Below, one piece after another: positions 23,653-35,500 of a DNA stretch of 64,000 nt. Both the position numbers and the translations under genes were made by a program. This DNA comes from Symbiodinium kawagutii. Lineage: Eukaryota > Sar > Dinophyceae > Suessiales > Symbiodiniaceae. Position 1 is the stretch's first letter; each line of letters begins with the position of its first letter. The stretch spans positions 1 through 64,000 of the forward strand of contig VSDK01026280.1 of assembly GCA_009767595.1 (NCBI GenBank). The letters are read 5' to 3'. The notes beneath the pieces are model-generated. The model was not told the DNA's origin and searched no databases. It saw only the letters and a program-made list of their open reading frames with translations.

Positions 23653-25572
23653 TATATGTATTCTCCTTTCCAAATGGTGTGCATCTCTTGATTTGCCCCC
23701 CCCCCACTCCTCCAGGTTGAAATTTGCTCTGAGATTTGTATTTGCGGTTCGTCCTGGTTGAGAAATGCAGTATCAATTTACCTAAACACTCTTGATACCA
23801 GACATTGTTCTTCAGCAACCTGAGCATCAACCCCGGCCGCCCCGGCCGATATTCAGGATGACCAGAACAGTGCTTTTTGAGATGTGTCGACTTTTTTGGA
23901 AAGCTTTGGCACCACCTCAAGAGACACCAAGAAACACCTGGTCACCTACCTATAGTGATATAATCTCTGTCAGAAGAGATACGCTGGCATTATTCTCATT
24001 ATTGTGATTGGCAGTAATAAGATGAACATTCACAGCGACATCTGCTATTCGCTCTCCGCGCTTTCCCAAGACCAGTTGCAAACTTCATCGGAGGTTCCCA
24101 TACCTTGATGGAACAATCTCTGTGCTGGGTATGTTGCTGGCGGTAAAATGTTGCAGTGCGCATGATACGCAACTAAGACTTCAGCACAGCAAAGTATCCA
24201 GACCGCTTCACAATAAGACGTAGATTTCCGTACATGATGCAGAAACACAATCTGAAGCTTCCAGCCGGACAGGGGTGGAAAAGAAAGATAACGAAAGGAA
24301 ATGATACACATTGATACATCACTATACTTTTAACGTAATGTTTAAGCAATCTTATTTTCCTTGAAGAAGAAACAATGACAAATAAAGATTCAAATGCAGC
24401 TTCAGATTTCGAAACACATATTGATCCACAGATATCAACAAGTCAGGCTATGTATAGAATTTGTTACCAGCAAATAAGAAACATCAAAGCGATGATAAGC
24501 CACAACTCAAACTCATGGCCGTTCATTGGACCATCCAACGGCTCCAAAAGATATCCACGTCAATCGTCACGGCATTGATGGTTCATGGCTCACATGTTCA
24601 CTGCCACCCAAACCATTTCCCTCCAAACACCTACCTGCCTTATGTCAAAGCACTTAAGATTTGGGTTTGTGAGGTTTTGGAGCATGAACCCCTCGTTTTC
24701 CATCATGTTTGCAATGTTTGGAAATCTTAAGTTTTAACCCTAAAAGGCCTTTATTTCTCTTTGAAACAGTTTGGAGCAAGTATTCAATCCTACTTTTTGT
24801 GGTTTTCTTGGTTTCCTGGGCTTTTTTTGGGAAGAGACCTATGGCATTTTCCGGATCAGTTTTTCAGAAATTCTGCATATACTGTGATTTGGAGCAGAAG
24901 TTGATATCAAAACATAGCATCGGACCGGATAGACAACCACGCTGTTGTCTCGTTTTGGCTAAAACTCGTGACAACGCGCTCAGAGTTTTTGCATGTTTTC
25001 ATTCTGCACCAAAATCAGGTTGCCTGGAACGTTCTTCAACCGAAATGTTGAATACTCGATTCATGCTAGGGTACAAATAGTGTGGGAGGTTTTGGAAGAG
25101 GTTAGCATGTTGGCATGTCTGTGATCTAACACCATGGCCTGTGCACAGTTGTTTGACGCTAGGGAGTGTCGCCAACATAGTTGGCAATATATATATATAT
25201 ATATTTGATCATCACAGTTTTTGGCACCCATGCAATCATGAAGGGGCGTGTTCGGGGTCGGATGTCCATGCGGGTGAACGCTTCAATACCCAGGGGTCAG
25301 GCAAGTTGAGCACAGCCAAACTTGGACCACGAGGACTTAACTCAACTTGACCCCTTGAACAAGTCGGTCTTGTTTGTTGTTTGGCTAATTTCACAAATGC
25401 CAGGGGCATCAAAAAAGTGCATCGGAAAAGCTTTGCAGAAGGCATTCTTTGAAGCTTGTGGCACTGACCACAATTTGTCAACACGCTAAAGATTCAAAGG
25501 CAAAGTGCACCCGCCCTCCCCTTCCTACTTGGAGAGCTGAAGTTGAGATCACCAAGTTCTTGTGATTCTTCT
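23653..25572. other. Unassigned DNA
   Basis: No supported gene. A minus-strand frame across 23,780-23,880 is GC-rich and open but has no recognisable motif. A short TA run lies at 25,187-25,206. Confidence 0.45.
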
Positions 25573-25899
25573 TGTGATCCTTAGGAGATCCTTAGGAGAT
25601 CCTTAGGAGATCCTTAGGAGATCCTTAGGAGATCCTTAGGAGATCCTTAGGAGATCCTTAGGAGATCCTTAGGAGATCCTTAGGAGATCCTTAGGAGATC
25701 CTTAGGAGATCCTCAGGAGATCCTTAGGAGATCCTTAGGAGATCCTCAGGAGATCCTTAGGAGATCCTTAGGAGATCCTTAGGAGATCCTTAGGAGATCC
25801 TTAGGAGATCCTTAGGAGATCCTTAGGAGACCCTTAGGAGACCCTCAGGAGATCCTTAGGAGATCCTTAGGAGATCCTTAGGAGATCCTTAGGAGATCC
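25573..25899. repeat. 11-bp tandem array (AGATCCTTAGG)n
   Basis: About 29 units with period 11 and very few variants (CTCAGG, GACCC). The unit contains the near-palindrome CCTNAGG. Spacer-less, so not a CRISPR array. Confidence 0.95.
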
Positions 25900-26439
25900 T
25901 TGAGATTCTTTAGGACTTGTGAAAGCTTGAATAAGGTACAGTGTGGAACCGATATGCAGATGCACCCACTTCACCTTAATTGAGTAGGTTTGCGCATGAA
26001 TAAACATGTATGAAAAGTGTTTGGCTATGATTAGTGAGCGATGTCTCTCTCTCTCTCTCTACAAATATACATGTTTATATATACAGTATATATTTATGAA
26101 GATACTATGATTATATAATTACAAGGAATCTGTAATGAGTACAAGGAAGACAGTGATTATACGCATAATTGTGTGTGCGCGCATTTCTTTCATTGTCTTT
26201 GCATGTCAAATTGCAAATGTATATGCCCATAGTATATATGTCTAAATATGAATACATATTCATTTTTATATCTATAAATGACATATTTACGGGCTTTGAC
26301 AACCTGATTCTCGGTGGTAGATCTTGAGAAAGGTTTGAACTTCCCCGGCACAGACACTGTGACGCCACCATTGTGACGCCATTGGAATGCTCCAGTGGCA
26401 CTCTGGTGGAGTCATGTGATCTGCGATGAAGTTTGCCAG
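25900..26439. other. Unassigned AT-rich DNA
   Basis: A short (TC)n run at 26,046-26,061, otherwise no feature I can support. Confidence 0.4.
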
Positions 26440-26495
26440 GCTGAGAAGCGTCAAGCTCCAGATGGAAGATGGTATACCAAGGAGGAGTTCATGAA
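26440..26495 (+). CDS. Candidate exon with PDGRWYTKEEF motif
   Basis: After an AG|G acceptor (GTTTGCCAG) the plus strand reads AEKRQAPDGRWYTKEEFM in phase. A GC dinucleotide usable as a non-canonical donor follows at 26,496. The PDGR-[WY]-YTKEEF phrase resembles a recurrent segment I associate with dinoflagellate proteins, but I cannot name the family. The following Arg/Gln/Glu repeats (GGAGGGAACTCCAAG direct duplications, 26,510-26,550) look like intron or low-complexity DNA. Confidence 0.4.
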
Positions 26496-27165
26496 GCCCG
26501 GAATCCAAGGGAGGAGGGAACTCCAAAGGAGGAGGGAACTCCAAGGGAGGAATCCTAATTGGAATCCTATGGAAGACACAGGAGTTGCTGACTGCCATGG
26601 GAATGCTGCATGACACACAAATGCACGCAAGGTATCGCAAGGTCTCGTCACGTGGATTGCTCCGAGGTACTTTGGAAAAAAACAGGGAGAGCAGACTTGG
26701 AATTGGGCTCGCAGGTGAATGAGATCAATTGGATTCAGAATTTCAGAGAACGACAAATTACGCATCCTGAAATCCACATCATGAATTCCATTTTTGGAAA
26801 GCTTGAAGAATCTGAATAAATGATGATAAACGATGATAAATGTAGCATAGCAATGTAGGCCTGGTCGAATACTTTGAAAGCGTGCCAGTGCGGCAGAGTC
26901 AGAGTGGACTCCTTGGTTGGACTTCTGCTTTCAAGACACAACCGCGGAGTCATTGGAGACGTAGGTTCATTGTGACTTGAAAAGGGGGGGGCGACTTCCG
27001 ACGTTATACCGCCTGTAGCAGTAGCAGAGTGTTGAAACACCTGAAACTCATTTAAACTCATACCAAGTTTCTCCAAATGAATGGATTCGAGTATGTAAAG
27101 TTAGGATTCAATACTGATTCGATCCTTTGTCAAGTTCGTCTACAGCAGTCTGCAGACTTGCACAG

Positions 27166-27276
27166 GAATGCACCGGTGTCGGTGCATATGTTGCCCTGCT
27201 CACGTCACAAGCACTCGAGCTGTTGCCAAACGTTCAGCATGCCTCAAGAGAGGATATTTGGACACAGTTTTTCAGA
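27166..27276 (+). CDS. Candidate exon, unknown protein
   Basis: 111 bases, exactly 37 codons, between AG|G (TTGCACAG|GAATGC) and a GTGTCC donor. It reads ECTGVGAYVALLTSQALELL, followed by a polar stretch ending in TQFFR. Phase 0 at both ends, as for the candidate exons at 26,440 (start) and 28,903 (start) on the same strand, so the three may belong to one gene. Function unknown. Confidence 0.4.
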
Positions 27277-28902
27277 GTGTCCACCCTCCGAGACCCTGAA
27301 CAGTCCTTAAGCTTGCATTTAGAGTGTAGTTAAATATCGCTTCGGGAACAATCTGAAAGGTCGCAGTTTCATAAATCCATACCGTTTCAAGGCTTTGCTT
27401 TGAAAGTACTAGCTGGACATACAGCCGAGTTTTGTGATGTCCCCTGAGGCAAAACCTCAGAAGGCATGCCAAGGGCGAAAGATCTAAGTGCTTGTTGAGT
27501 GTTTCAAGTCCCAGCGCATCATTTTCTGGACAGGTTGGCACCAAATAGCTTTTGTTATCGAAACTCGAACCTTTTAAATCCTTCGCCCTTACATGCATCC
27601 CTCTTGCTCAAATTTCATATGTCTTTTGGTAGTTGCCTGCTTAAGCTGGGGAGCCAACTAAGACGGTTGCAATGTGTTTCACTTGGCATCATTTTCAGTT
27701 GGTTTTCTTTGTTTTCGAAAGGTTTGTTTCAAGCTTTCACCATTGGGGATTTCAGTTGCACGCATGGCTTGCCCGAGCTTGCGGACAAAGTATCAGCATT
27801 TAGACTGAAAAGCGCGCGTGCAACTCACAGGCACGTTACCCAGCAAGTGTCTCAATAAAACTGCAGGGAAATTTAGGGAGAATTAGGGAGATTGCTTCAG
27901 TCTTTTGGGGTATTTTCACTTGAGTCGTCAAGCTTGCTTTGGAACGAAGTACCTAGCTTGGTAGGAATGTAAATGCACAACTGGATCGGACTCAATGGAC
28001 TCACTGGACTCAGTGGACTCAGCGGACTCCATTTTAAGATCTTTGTTTGCTTTAGACTCATTTGCCCTCATGGGCCTTTCCCTTGTTGAAAGGGGCATGG
28101 ATGTTAGACATCCTTCAAGTTGGCCAAGGGATGTTAGACATTCCTGACGTGCGCGGAATCGGAGGAGCTGTCAGGAATAAGCAACCGCCGCCGCATCTTG
28201 GTGGAGCATTATTGTTGGAGGTTGTCGCAGGTTGTTGGAGGTTGTCTCTTTCCGGATCCCAGAGTGGAATTTACTAATGGAACTGATTTCACCTGATTGA
28301 AAATGATTGAATGATGAATATTGAGAGAGAAGTATTGGAATCGGACTGTGGAGACTCCTCTCAATCCTCCAAGACTCGCCCCTAGAATTTGAGAATCGCA
28401 TGGGATCTACACGCCTCAACCATATCCAATCGTCGGTCCAATTACGTCCAGTTATCAACAATCATTCAATATTATCCATCATTTTTTTGTTATTTGAGTT
28501 CTGAGAATCTGAGGCTACATTTTGCGGCGGTGTGGTGAATTGCTGGTTGCCCGAGAGGTGGGTCAAGTCAGGGAATTCGTAGCACTGCAAGCTGCAAGCA
28601 CAAGGGTCCAAGGAGGGGTCCAGCAAGGTCCAAAACCATGTGTCCTAGGCATGGGTAATCAGTCATCTTGGGGAGTGGAGGTACTCATAGGTATCTCATA
28701 GGTACTCTAGATTGCAGTAAAATTTTGTGAATACACGCTGATGCTGATGCTGTACGAGCAATATCAAGGAGGGAAGGTTTATATTCGGTCGGTGCTTGGT
28801 GCATCTTGGTGCATTTTGGTGCATCTTGGTGCTATATTGTGATCCTTGTTAAGGGTTGCTTTCTGCGTCAATGACTTTGTTGTGATTGTGATCCCTTTTG
28901 AG
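27277..28902. other. Unassigned DNA, possible intron
   Basis: Contains a short GGACTCA(N)TGGACTCA repeat (27,985-28,030) and a TGCATCTTGG triplicate (28,798-28,832). No gene supported. Confidence 0.4.
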
Positions 28903-29031
28903 GCCCACTTACTGTCCAATTTGGAGGCCCTACAAATGCGCATCAAGGAGGCCATGAAAGAACAATTTGGAAAACTGGACATGTCTAGCATCAAAGGGAG
29001 CGACACCATGAACTGCCGCAATTTCATATGA
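28903..29031 (+). CDS. Candidate terminal exon, helical peptide
   Basis: A pyrimidine-rich stretch and AG|G acceptor (TCCCTTTTGAG) precede 42 codons beginning AHLLSNLEALQMRIKEAMKE and running to a TGA at 29,029. The Leu/Lys/Glu spacing suggests an amphipathic helix. It is same-strand and in phase 0 with the candidates at 26,440 and 27,166. The copia element begins 500 bp downstream. Function not recognised. Confidence 0.4.
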   Translation, partial: AHLLSNLEALQMRIKEAMKEQFGKLDMSSIKGSDTMNCRNFI

Positions 29032-29525
29032 ACTGTGTATATGTCAACGTACTGTAATAATCCGATATAATCTGTAATATGTGAATTGGCTGGAAAGGGA
29101 AATGGAAAACTGTGAAGCCCGTAAAGACTGGGAGCAAGGAAGGCGTCAACCAGTTCCAGAAGTCAGAACTGCAAAATGGCTGGCTCGGCCAGGTTTCAAA
29201 AAAATGTTCCAGGAGTTTTGCAGTTGAAGAGTACTCAACATTCTCTTGAAGTGCTTCCACTTCCCCACTTCCTTTGTGAAGGCTGAGAACGACACGTTGC
29301 CACGGAAGGCCCTTTTCTGGGATCAGTTTTTGTCAGTTCTTGAAGAGGAGAGATGAGACAAGTGGTGAGAAGTTCACAAAGTATTCTTCGTGAAATCTGC
29401 GAAATCTGGTGTATGACAGAATGAATTCAATTTGTGTTTTTTTGCTGACTAATATATAATATTTTGACATCAGTCATACTGTACGTAGATGGTTGATTTT
29501 GACCATTGCAGTCATTGTGTATTTT
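29032..29525. other. Unassigned AT-rich DNA upstream of copia element
   Basis: No gene or repeat seen. It is the left flank of the Ty1/copia insertion. Confidence 0.5.
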
Positions 29526-29530
29526 CAAAG
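29526..29530. repeat. Target site duplication, left (CAAAG)
   Basis: CAAAG directly precedes the left LTR and reappears directly after the right LTR. Confidence 0.9.
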
Positions 29531-29685
29531 TGTGAAGGTATGCAGGTTCAAGGCTGTAAATAGCGTGTGGTGATCCTCTACTGGGACATCACGTGTAGTT
29601 GTACAGTTTGCTGTTCAGCCGTTTGTTCACCGCAGAGTGCACTTTTGAGTCAAGCTGCGAAAAGAAACTGTTGCCAGTTTTCACA
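29531..29685 (+). repeat. Copia 5' LTR, 155 bp
   Basis: Begins TGTGAAGGTATGCAGG and ends GCCAGTTTTCACA. All 155 positions agree with the 3' LTR at 42,437-42,591. The TGTGAA/TTCACA termini are an inverted repeat, as expected. Very short for an LTR of such a large element. Confidence 0.95.
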
Positions 29686-29686
29686 C

Positions 29687-29702
29687 TGGTAGCGGAGCTG
29701 GA
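29687..29702 (+). promoter_or_regulatory. Primer binding site, initiator Met tRNA-like
   Basis: TGGTAGCGGAGCTGGA starts two bases after the LTR. TGGTAGC(R)GAG is the complement expected of the 3' end of an initiator-Met tRNA, the usual copia primer. One mismatch lies in the first eleven bases compared with the common TGGTAGCAGAG form. Confidence 0.7.
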
Positions 29703-29758
29703 ACACCCAGCTGACCTTTTCGCGGCCGTGCGCGCGTTGTCCGTTGGTTTAGCCATAG

Positions 29759-30148
29759 NNNNNNNNNNNNNNNNNNNNNNNNNNNNNNNNNNNNNNNNNN
29801 NNNNNNNNNNNNNNNNNNNNNNNNNNNNNNNNNNNNNNNNNNNNNNNNNNNNNNNNNNNNNNNNNNNNNNNNNNNNNNNNNNNNNNNNNNNNNNNNNNNN
29901 NNNNNNNNNNNNNNNNNNNNNNNNNNNNNNNNNNNNNNNNNNNNNNNNNNNNNNNNNNNNNNNNNNNNNNNNNNNNNNNNNNNNNNNNNNNNNNNNNNNN
30001 NNNNNNNNNNNNNNNNNNNNNNNNNNNNNNNNNNNNNNNNNNNNNNNNNNNNNNNNNNNNNNNNNNNNNNNNNNNNNNNNNNNNNNNNNNNNNNNNNNNN
30101 NNNNNNNNNNNNNNNNNNNNNNNNNNNNNNNNNNNNNNNNNNNNNNNN
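29759..30148. other. Assembly gap (390 N)
   Basis: Run of N. Frames predicted through it on either strand are not real. The N terminus of the copia Gag must lie in it. Confidence 1.
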
Positions 30149-32569
30149 CAACCACAGGAGAGCATGGCACAGTACATCAGTCGCCGCAAGCGATGGTGGA
30201 AGAAATTACAAGAGCTTGATGACAAGCTTGCAGTGTCAGAAACGATCCTGACCGACTTGCTTTTGGACAATGCTGGTCTGAGCCGTGCCGAGAAGCTCAT
30301 GATACTCACCGCAGTACATGACGAACCAACTTTCAAGTCAGCCTCAGAGGCACTGATCAGACAGCATGGGAAAATCCATGTCCGTGAAACAAGGAATGGA
30401 TTAGGACAAAGCAACTCAAGACCTGCAGGCAAGACGGGCAAAGGCAAGGGGAAGTTCAGACCCCGAAGGTTCTCACAGAAAGGATTCAAAGGCAGTTCCA
30501 AGAGTGCTGGTTACATCGCAGTGGATGGACCAGAATACGATGACTGGGAGTATGACTACGCATATCCCGCTATGGATGATGAAGAATACTATGATGAAGA
30601 TGATTATGATGAAGAAGATCCCGACGAGGACTTCGCATTCACAGCTGAAGAGGAACCGATCTCAGCTGAGACATTGGAGCTAGACGTGATGGCTGGATTT
30701 CTGGCATGGGAATCATTTGATGAGAACAGCCAGGAGCACCTTGCAATGCTTGCTGAGTGTGTGCAGGCAGAGCAAGCAGCCTACTTCGTGCGTGGTAAAG
30801 CCAAAGGCAAAGGTTTCCCAACACGTCGGTACCAGAGTTCCTACAAGCCAAGAGTGTCTAATCTTAGCATCGAAGATAGACGCAGAAAACTCAAGGAGCT
30901 CAAGGCCAAGTCGACGTGCAAACGTTGTGGAAAGCGTGGACACTGGTCGGGGGACCCTGAGTGCCCCAAGGGCCCAGCACGTCCACCACCAAAGCCACAG
31001 GCCAACTTTGCCACCGCGAGTCCGTTTGAGGTGAAGACGTACGACGCCAGAGAGGCGTACATCACGGTTCAGAGGAAACCGTACCCCTTCCCTTTCACGG
31101 ATGCACCGCAGACTCCAGTGCCAGTTGAGACCCACTTCATTGGAACCGAGTGCAGTGCCACGCCGCAGGATTCATCACTATCATCTCAAGGCCCAGGACA
31201 GACCTTGACTAGAGCTGAGCTTCGTCAGTCTAGTGATGACCATGCATCGAGTTCAAGCCAGACCATGGAGATTTCGACTCCTGGTGCGACTCTGGAAGGT
31301 GCGTCATCCACTGACAAGGTAGCCTACGTTGGGGCATTCAGTCCTGGTGACTTCGAGGATGACGAGTTGGAGATGGACGATGGGCAGATGCAAGTTCATG
31401 ACCCACATGCAATGGCAAGGATGATCGAAGAAGCAGTCCCAGATGCTAAGACGAAGTTCACATCTGGACAGCACAAAGGATCAACGTACGCTGATGTGAT
31501 CATGAACAATCCTGGATACCTCGACTGGGGATTCACTCAAGAGATCCCGAGTCAGCCACTCAAGAATTTCATGCACTGGGGCATGAAGTACTTCGAGAAC
31601 ACTGACGGTGTCTGGGAGATGAGAGATCAACCGATCCGTGACGACCAGGTTGAGTCGATGATTCAAAGTCGACAAGCAAGAGAAGCCGGACCGGTTGGAC
31701 GCTCAAGAGTTTCGAAGCTTTCTTTCTTAGAAAAGAAGAGCAGTCCATGTGCCGGTGGTTGCCCAAAGAATGCCATCAACAAGGCAGGATCCAACTCTCA
31801 CCAAGTCAAGGAGACGTGCATGAAATGTGGACACCAGAAAGTGTATCCACGACCTCAAGTTGCGGCCAAGTTTGATCCATCAAACTGTCCTCATGCAAAC
31901 ACTGACCACCGAGGCAGCAACAAAAGAGTTCACAAGACATGGTGTAAGGATTGTCAATCCTACATCAATGAAGTGCCTCAGAACGAGTGGAAGAATGCAA
32001 AGGGAGTGACTCAAGCTCTTGCTGAATCGAGCAGAAGAGTTGTTGATGTTGCTTCACGTGCCGTCGAAGAGGTCATGTTGTCACAGGATGAAGCAAAAGA
32101 AGTGATCAAACAATTCGTGAAGATTCAGAACAGGTCGTTGGTGAACAGAAGAGAGATCTGCAGCACTGAGCTCATCTCATGCTTGCAAGATTGCATTGAC
32201 AATCATGCAGATCGAGAGTTTGCCATGTTGACACCTCCACTTGGATCACCTGAACGAATGCCAACTCGATCAAGCCCTTCGAGACCTTCTGGTTACGTTG
32301 CAATTTCAGAGATGATGAACGAAGTGCCAGAGGCGAGCCTGCCACTCATTGATCCTTCCAAGGACGATGGCAAGGTATGGGTACTGATCGACGAGGGATG
32401 TAACTCCATTTGTCACGGTGAAGAATGGAGGAAGAAAGCTGAACAAATCATGCCGAAGTTCATCCAGAAGATCAAGGACACCGGAGCCAACTTCATCGGA
32501 ATTGGACAGGCCAAGTGCAGTGGAGTTTACAAGATTCACTTGCAATTCGACTCGAACCGAGTGGATTGA
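30149..32569 (+). CDS. Copia Gag and protease N-terminal part (5' partial)
   Basis: The frame is open from the gap edge (codons Q-P-Q-E-S precede the first visible Met at 30,164), so the true start is inside the gap. Numbering from that Met, residues 1-250 form a basic Gag-like region with an acidic Asp/Glu/Tyr stretch (~125-170). A CCHC-like zinc knuckle, CKRCGKRGHWSGDPEC, starts at residue 252. A second Cys/His cluster (CMKCG ... CPH ... H ... CKDC) lies near 550-600. The pepsin-like protease active site is LIDEGCNS with the catalytic Asp at 743. The usual third residue pattern D-[ST]-G is D-E-G here, which may be a family variant or a defect. The frame ends in VD-stop where the rest of the protease continues in the -1 frame, so a single-base loss near 32,535 (or frameshifting) separates it from the next frame. 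Confidence 0.85.
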   Translation, partial: QPQESMAQYISRRKRWWKKLQELDDKLAVSETILTDLLLDNAGLSRAEKLMILTAVHDEPTFKSASEALIRQHGKIHVRETRNGLGQSNSRPAGKTGKGKGKFRPRRFSQKGFKGSSKSAGYIAVDGPEYDDWEYDYAYPAMDDEEYYDEDDYDEEDPDEDFAFTAEEEPISAETLELDVMAGFLAWESFDENSQEHLAMLAECVQAEQAAYFVRGKAKGKGFPTRRYQSSYKPRVSNLSIEDRRRKLKELKAKSTCKRCGKRGHWSGDPECPKGPARPPPKPQANFATASPFEVKTYDAREAYITVQRKPYPFPFTDAPQTPVPVETHFIGTECSATPQDSSLSSQGPGQTLTRAELRQSSDDHASSSSQTMEISTPGATLEGASSTDKVAYVGAFSPGDFEDDELEMDDGQMQVHDPHAMARMIEEAVPDAKTKFTSGQHKGSTYADVIMNNPGYLDWGFTQEIPSQPLKNFMHWGMKYFENTDGVWEMRDQPIRDDQVESMIQSRQAREAGPVGRSRVSKLSFLEKKSSPCAGGCPKNAINKAGSNSHQVKETCMKCGHQKVYPRPQVAAKFDPSNCPHANTDHRGSNKRVHKTWCKDCQSYINEVPQNEWKNAKGVTQALAESSRRVVDVASRAVEEVMLSQDEAKEVIKQFVKIQNRSLVNRREICSTELISCLQDCIDNHADREFAMLTPPLGSPERMPTRSSPSRPSGYVAISEMMNEVPEASLPLIDPSKDDGKVWVLIDEGCNSICHGEEWRKKAEQIMPKFIQKIKDTGANFIGIGQAKCSGVYKIHLQFDSNRVD

Positions 32570-35500
32570 AGTTGAAGGGATCTTTCAACTCAACAGAGTT
32601 GAGTGGAAGCAGCAACCCACTTCTGTTGAGCCTTCCTGCACAATCCAAGTTAGGATTCATCAAGGATGTGCGCAGAGGAACTTGTTACCTGGCAGATTAT
32701 CCTGGACAAAGGTTACCGCTTGCCAGGTCGATCACAACAGGTTTGCTCATGTTCTGCATCAATGAACATCTTGAAGATCCTCTCCCATGGCCAATGTCAC
32801 CAACACTCATCACCGATGATGTTGAAGAAGTTGGGTCTCATGGAGTCAGTCTGGTTGCAACAGGTGAGACCACTCACCCAGCCAACAAGCCTATCACGAT
32901 TGTCACCTTTGGCATTGAGACGGTTGGTATTGCAGACAGGAGTTCCAAGAGATCTCGAGAGCTTCACAAGCTCATCAAGAGTTTGGAAGAAGGGTCGTAC
33001 TCATTTTCTCTTGGGAATGATCGACATCTCAAGATCCTGGACCAGGACATGAGGGACAACTACCCTCAGATTCTGGGAGGTACCAATCATGCTGAGGTTC
33101 TGTACCTGGACTGCCGAGGCATCGGAGATCCAGCAAGGGACAGAGACCTTCGAGACCACATAGGTACCAACCCATACAACCTGGAGCACATGTCCAAGAG
33201 CAAGGATTGGCTTCCGATGTTCGAGGAGTTCAACAATTTGATCAACGAGAGATTGCACTCACCAAACACAGAAAAGGTGGTCATCCTACCTTTCTGTAAG
33301 TCTGGGAGGCATAGAAGTCCTGGCAGTGGCCACGTCCTGCAGGACCGACTCTCTAATGATGGTATGAACGTTAGCCTCGAACACCTCTCAGAGGGCAGAT
33401 TCTGGGACAAGACCTGCAAGGGGACATGCGATGACTGCACAAGAAAGATGCCAAAAGCAGAACAGGCCTACAAGAGCGCCATGAAGCGATTTGCAGAGCA
33501 GTGGCATGGATTCCAACATATCCTCAAGCCTGTCAGAAGCAAGGAATTCTACCTTCCAAGGCAGATTGATCCATCAACTGCTGCATCGAGTGCCAAAGCC
33601 TCAACTCCAGTGAAGAAGGAGCCTTCTGAGGAAAAGGACGATGCAGCCGTGGAGCCTGAGAACAAGGAAGAAAGTGTGAAGAGAGAATCTGTGAAGGAAG
33701 AACCTTCATACGACAGGGATCGAGGACGTCGACGACGAAGAGACGACAGTGGAAGCAGGAAGAGACCATGCGAAGATGATGAGGAGCCACGAGCTGCAAT
33801 CAGATTGAAGGAGAACAGAGAATCTTCCATGGGTCTCAAGTCCGATGATTCACATCGAGAGGCGATTGACGTCGCTCTCCTCGAGGACATCCTCAGTCCG
33901 TTCCTGGATGAGGAAAAGATGATGGACCGTATATGCCGAGACTTTATGTCTCGGGTATACTCAGTCTTCCGTCCGCAGAACCTTTCTCAGATCACGTACT
34001 TGTTGGAGAAACATCGGCGAGATTATTTTAACTTAATCATCAGCATCTCCGACAAATATCTTCGACGCGATCCCGGCTCAGCTGGAGCAATGCTCGAGGA
34101 TATTTGCGTACGCGTCTCCGAAGAACGCAAAGAGGAGAAGGTCGACACCGGTGCAGCATCATCTTCAAGTGACCCTCGTGACATCCAAATGGAGCAAATG
34201 AAGGTGATGATGATGCAGATGCAAGAGAGTCTCAAGCAGCTCCAAGCTAGCAAGGCTGGTGTGACTCTCAAGGCTGCCAAGTCTGGGGAAGAGAAGAAAG
34301 ACGACTATGATGATGAAAAGCCAGACTATGGAGGAGACGATGACGATGATGAGGAAGAAGCAAAGAAGGACGAAGAAGAGAAAGAGAAAGCTGATGAGAA
34401 GAAGGAAGGAGGAGATGATAAGAAGGAGGTCAAGCTGACGCCAATGCAGCCTGATCATCCACCTCCAGCAGCGAAGAACAAGCCATGGAACCCTCCAAAG
34501 ACAGACATCCATGCACCATACGATCCAAGTCATCCGTCTGCACGTCAAGACCTTTCCAGGTTTGACATTGACTCAGAGAATCCTCAGGAACTACCTGCAG
34601 AATTTCTCAACCGAATCTTCGAAGGTGGGAACAAGAAAAGGAATTTCATGCTGTGGATTCCTAACAAGGCCTCAGATCACCCGAAGATTCGAGTCAATGC
34701 CAAGTTTGATGCCTGGAATACTTATGTCAAGTATCCAAGCGAGTTCACATGGCACAGGAAATCAACTTTGGTTCAATGGCGTGAAGGGGATGAGTGGGAG
34801 CTCTATGAAGACCGAGTGAAAGTTTCCAACTACAAAGGATTCTCCTACTCACCTGCCAGGGTGCTGATTTTCCTGCTACCACCAAGAACCAACTTGGATG
34901 GTGAAAGTTTTGGTTACAAGCAGGCTTACATGGCGACCATGGACCTTCCCGACTTGCGCTATGCATACACCAATGTGATGAGCAAGAAGGAGCGCAAGGA
35001 GTTCCATGAATGTGCAAGGAAAGAGCACCATCGAAACAACATGCTCTGGAGCATCCTGGGAAAAGCTGCAACTTTTGCAGGTTTGATTTTCCTGGTTGCT
35101 ACCCACGAGTTCACAGACAACGCTCAGATGTATGAAGGTGAGAATCTGATCATCAGATCTCCAGGAAACAATTGCAAGTTCTACAACGACCCCACTTGGT
35201 GCAACAACATGAAGGACGAGATCGAGGAGATCAAGCCCGATCTGGTTGTAGCCATCCACCAATTGGATGACAATCAGACACCAGTTGAAGATTCTTGGCT
35301 GAGAAACATCTTCAAATCCTTGTCAGATGGACAAGCTGGAGTTTTGATTGATGCTGCAATGACACCAAGATGGAGATCATGGCAGAACAATCCCATCGAG
35401 GATGAGAAGTTTGGTATCTTCGAGGTGTATGAAACGAGAGGTGACCTTGCCATTGGCACCTGCTGCCAACACATGGCTGAACCTCTGATTGATTGGTGCA

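Noticed and set aside
25573..25899. CRISPR-like look of regular short repeats
   Set aside because: Units abut without spacers and the host is eukaryotic; it is a simple tandem array. The same applies to 37,931-38,757.
29589..30501. Frames passing through the N gap on both strands
   Set aside because: Most of their length is undetermined sequence; only the Gag frame on the plus strand is supported outside the gap.
32515..32569. Programmed frameshift between copia Gag-protease and the rest
   Set aside because: The break falls inside the protease rather than at a domain border and no slippery site or stem is evident; a single-base deletion is more likely, though not proven.
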